6,950 nt of DNA from ZLKRG08 sp046048895 (lineage in GTDB: Bacteria; Actinomycetota; Actinomycetes; Nanopelagicales; Nanopelagicaceae): NCBI GenBank assembly GCA_046048895.1, contig JBJOFF010000031.1, forward strand, positions 1 to 6,950, in the 5' to 3' direction. The notes beneath the pieces were generated by a model that made no database searches, was not told the DNA's origin, and saw nothing but the letters and a program-made list of their open reading frames with translations. The translations under genes were made by a program, and so were the position numbers. Positions 6,407 to 6,950 of the stretch are shown here, piece by piece. Numbering within the stretch: the first letter of the stretch is position 1; every line of letters begins with the position of its first letter.

Positions 6407-6411
6407 TTTTG

Positions 6412-6950
6412 ATGTCAGCTATTTATGAAGCGCTTGAAAAGGGAATCCTAATTTCAGATGGCGCCATGGGAACTATGTTGCAAGAAAAAGGCTTGACCGA
6501 TGGCGGCGCTCCTGAGTTATGGAACGTGGAAAATCCATCTGCTATCGAAGAGGTTTTAGAATCATATGCGGCTGCAGGCGCAAATTTAATTACTACCAAT
6601 ACTTTCGGCGGAACTCGTGGTCGCCTTCAGATGCATGGATTAGAGGATCGTTTATTTGAATTAAATAAAGCTGGCGCAGAAATTGCGCGCAAAGTTGCTG
6701 ATCGTCACCCTGGTTGTTTTGTATTGGGCGATATTGGTCCTTCAGGAGAATTAATGGAACCTATGGGGACCATGACTCTTGATGACGCTACTGCGCTATT
6801 TGCAGAACAAGTAAAAGCATTGATTGCTGGTGGCGTAGATGCAATTTTGATTGAAACTATGAGCGACTTGCAAGAAGTGGAAGCAGCGGTAAATGCGGCA
6901 AAAGAATATGCTCCTGGATTACCAATAATCGTCACCTTCTCCTTTGATAC
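6412..6950 (+). CDS. Homocysteine S-methyltransferase (MetH N-domain / BHMT-like), 3' end cut by window edge
   Basis: The ATG at 6412 opens a frame that runs 179 codons to the right edge without a stop. The protein belongs to the zinc-dependent homocysteine-binding TIM-barrel family, which transfers a methyl group to homocysteine to make methionine in the cytosol. Visible family blocks are DGAMGTMLQ (15-23), the PELWN segment, AGANLITTNTFGG (about 56-68), a GDIGPSGE segment near residue 105, and the ILIETMSDLQE strand near 145. The Cys zinc ligands lie in the later part of the barrel, beyond the window, so they cannot be checked. It is also not visible whether the protein is a short stand-alone methyltransferase (betaine- or S-methylmethionine-type donor) or the start of full-length cobalamin-dependent MetH with pterin, B12 and activation domains. 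The short N-terminus and the TFSFDT ending look slightly more like BHMT-type proteins, but I leave this open. Confidence 0.88.
   Translation, partial: MSAIYEALEKGILISDGAMGTMLQEKGLTDGGAPELWNVENPSAIEEVLESYAAAGANLITTNTFGGTRGRLQMHGLEDRLFELNKAGAEIARKVADRHPGCFVLGDIGPSGELMEPMGTMTLDDATALFAEQVKALIAGGVDAILIETMSDLQEVEAAVNAAKEYAPGLPIIVTFSFD

Noticed and set aside
6357..6411. SAM or cobalamin riboswitch before the homocysteine methyltransferase
   Set aside because: The gap is only 55 bp and the likely leader about 16 nt, far too short for either aptamer.
1..6950. Defence island, prophage, transposon or CRISPR content
   Set aside because: I saw no integrase, transposase, terminal repeats, spaced repeats or defence-type domains; the beta-CASP nuclease and GNAT enzyme are of housekeeping types.

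Overview
The window looks like ordinary, gene-dense chromosome from a streamlined, low-GC actinobacterium. GC is about 40-45% by eye. Coding covers nearly everything, and gene junctions are very tight: divergent gaps of 23, 17 and 55 bp, a 4-bp ATGA overlap, and convergent overlaps of 8 and 61 bp. Several genes start almost directly behind a TANNNT -10-like box, which fits the leaderless transcripts common in Actinobacteria. My best guess is a freshwater acI / Nanopelagicales-type genome. This is inferred from style and protein flavour, not from a marker gene. There are no RNA genes, mobile elements, CRISPR arrays or phage genes, and no gene-free stretch over 300 bp.

Layout: (1) 3-1289, minus, a beta-CASP metallo-beta-lactamase RNA nuclease of the CPSF/TTHA0252 type, cut by the left edge just after its last conserved motif. 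(2) 1313-3112, plus, a compact P1B-type metal-transporting ATPase with TPCP and QEIID membrane motifs (P1B-5, Nia-like). It is divergent from gene 1, and both appear to share one symmetric -10 box. (3) 3105-3905 and 3902-4786, minus, a translationally coupled ABC-2 exporter (permease and ATPase). The permease end overlaps the end of the P-type ATPase. (4) 4804-5295, plus, a GNAT acetyltransferase of the spermidine/spermine (diamine) N-acetyltransferase type, divergent from the ABC operon. (5) 5235-6356, minus, a class II histone-deacetylase-family Zn amidohydrolase, whose 3' end overlaps the acetyltransferase by 61 bp. (6) 6412-6950, plus, the N-terminal part of a homocysteine S-methyltransferase (MetH N-domain or BHMT-like), cut by the right edge.

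The genes do not form one pathway. The most suggestive pairing is the polyamine-type acetyltransferase beside a deacetylase-fold enzyme, which could acetylate and deacetylate a common small amine. However, the deacetylase has Leu rather than the Glu gatekeeper of polyamine deacetylase HDAC10, so this is only a hypothesis. I found no convincing undescribed multi-gene system. The more interesting signals are promoter architecture, gene overlaps and the pared-down P1B-5 pump.
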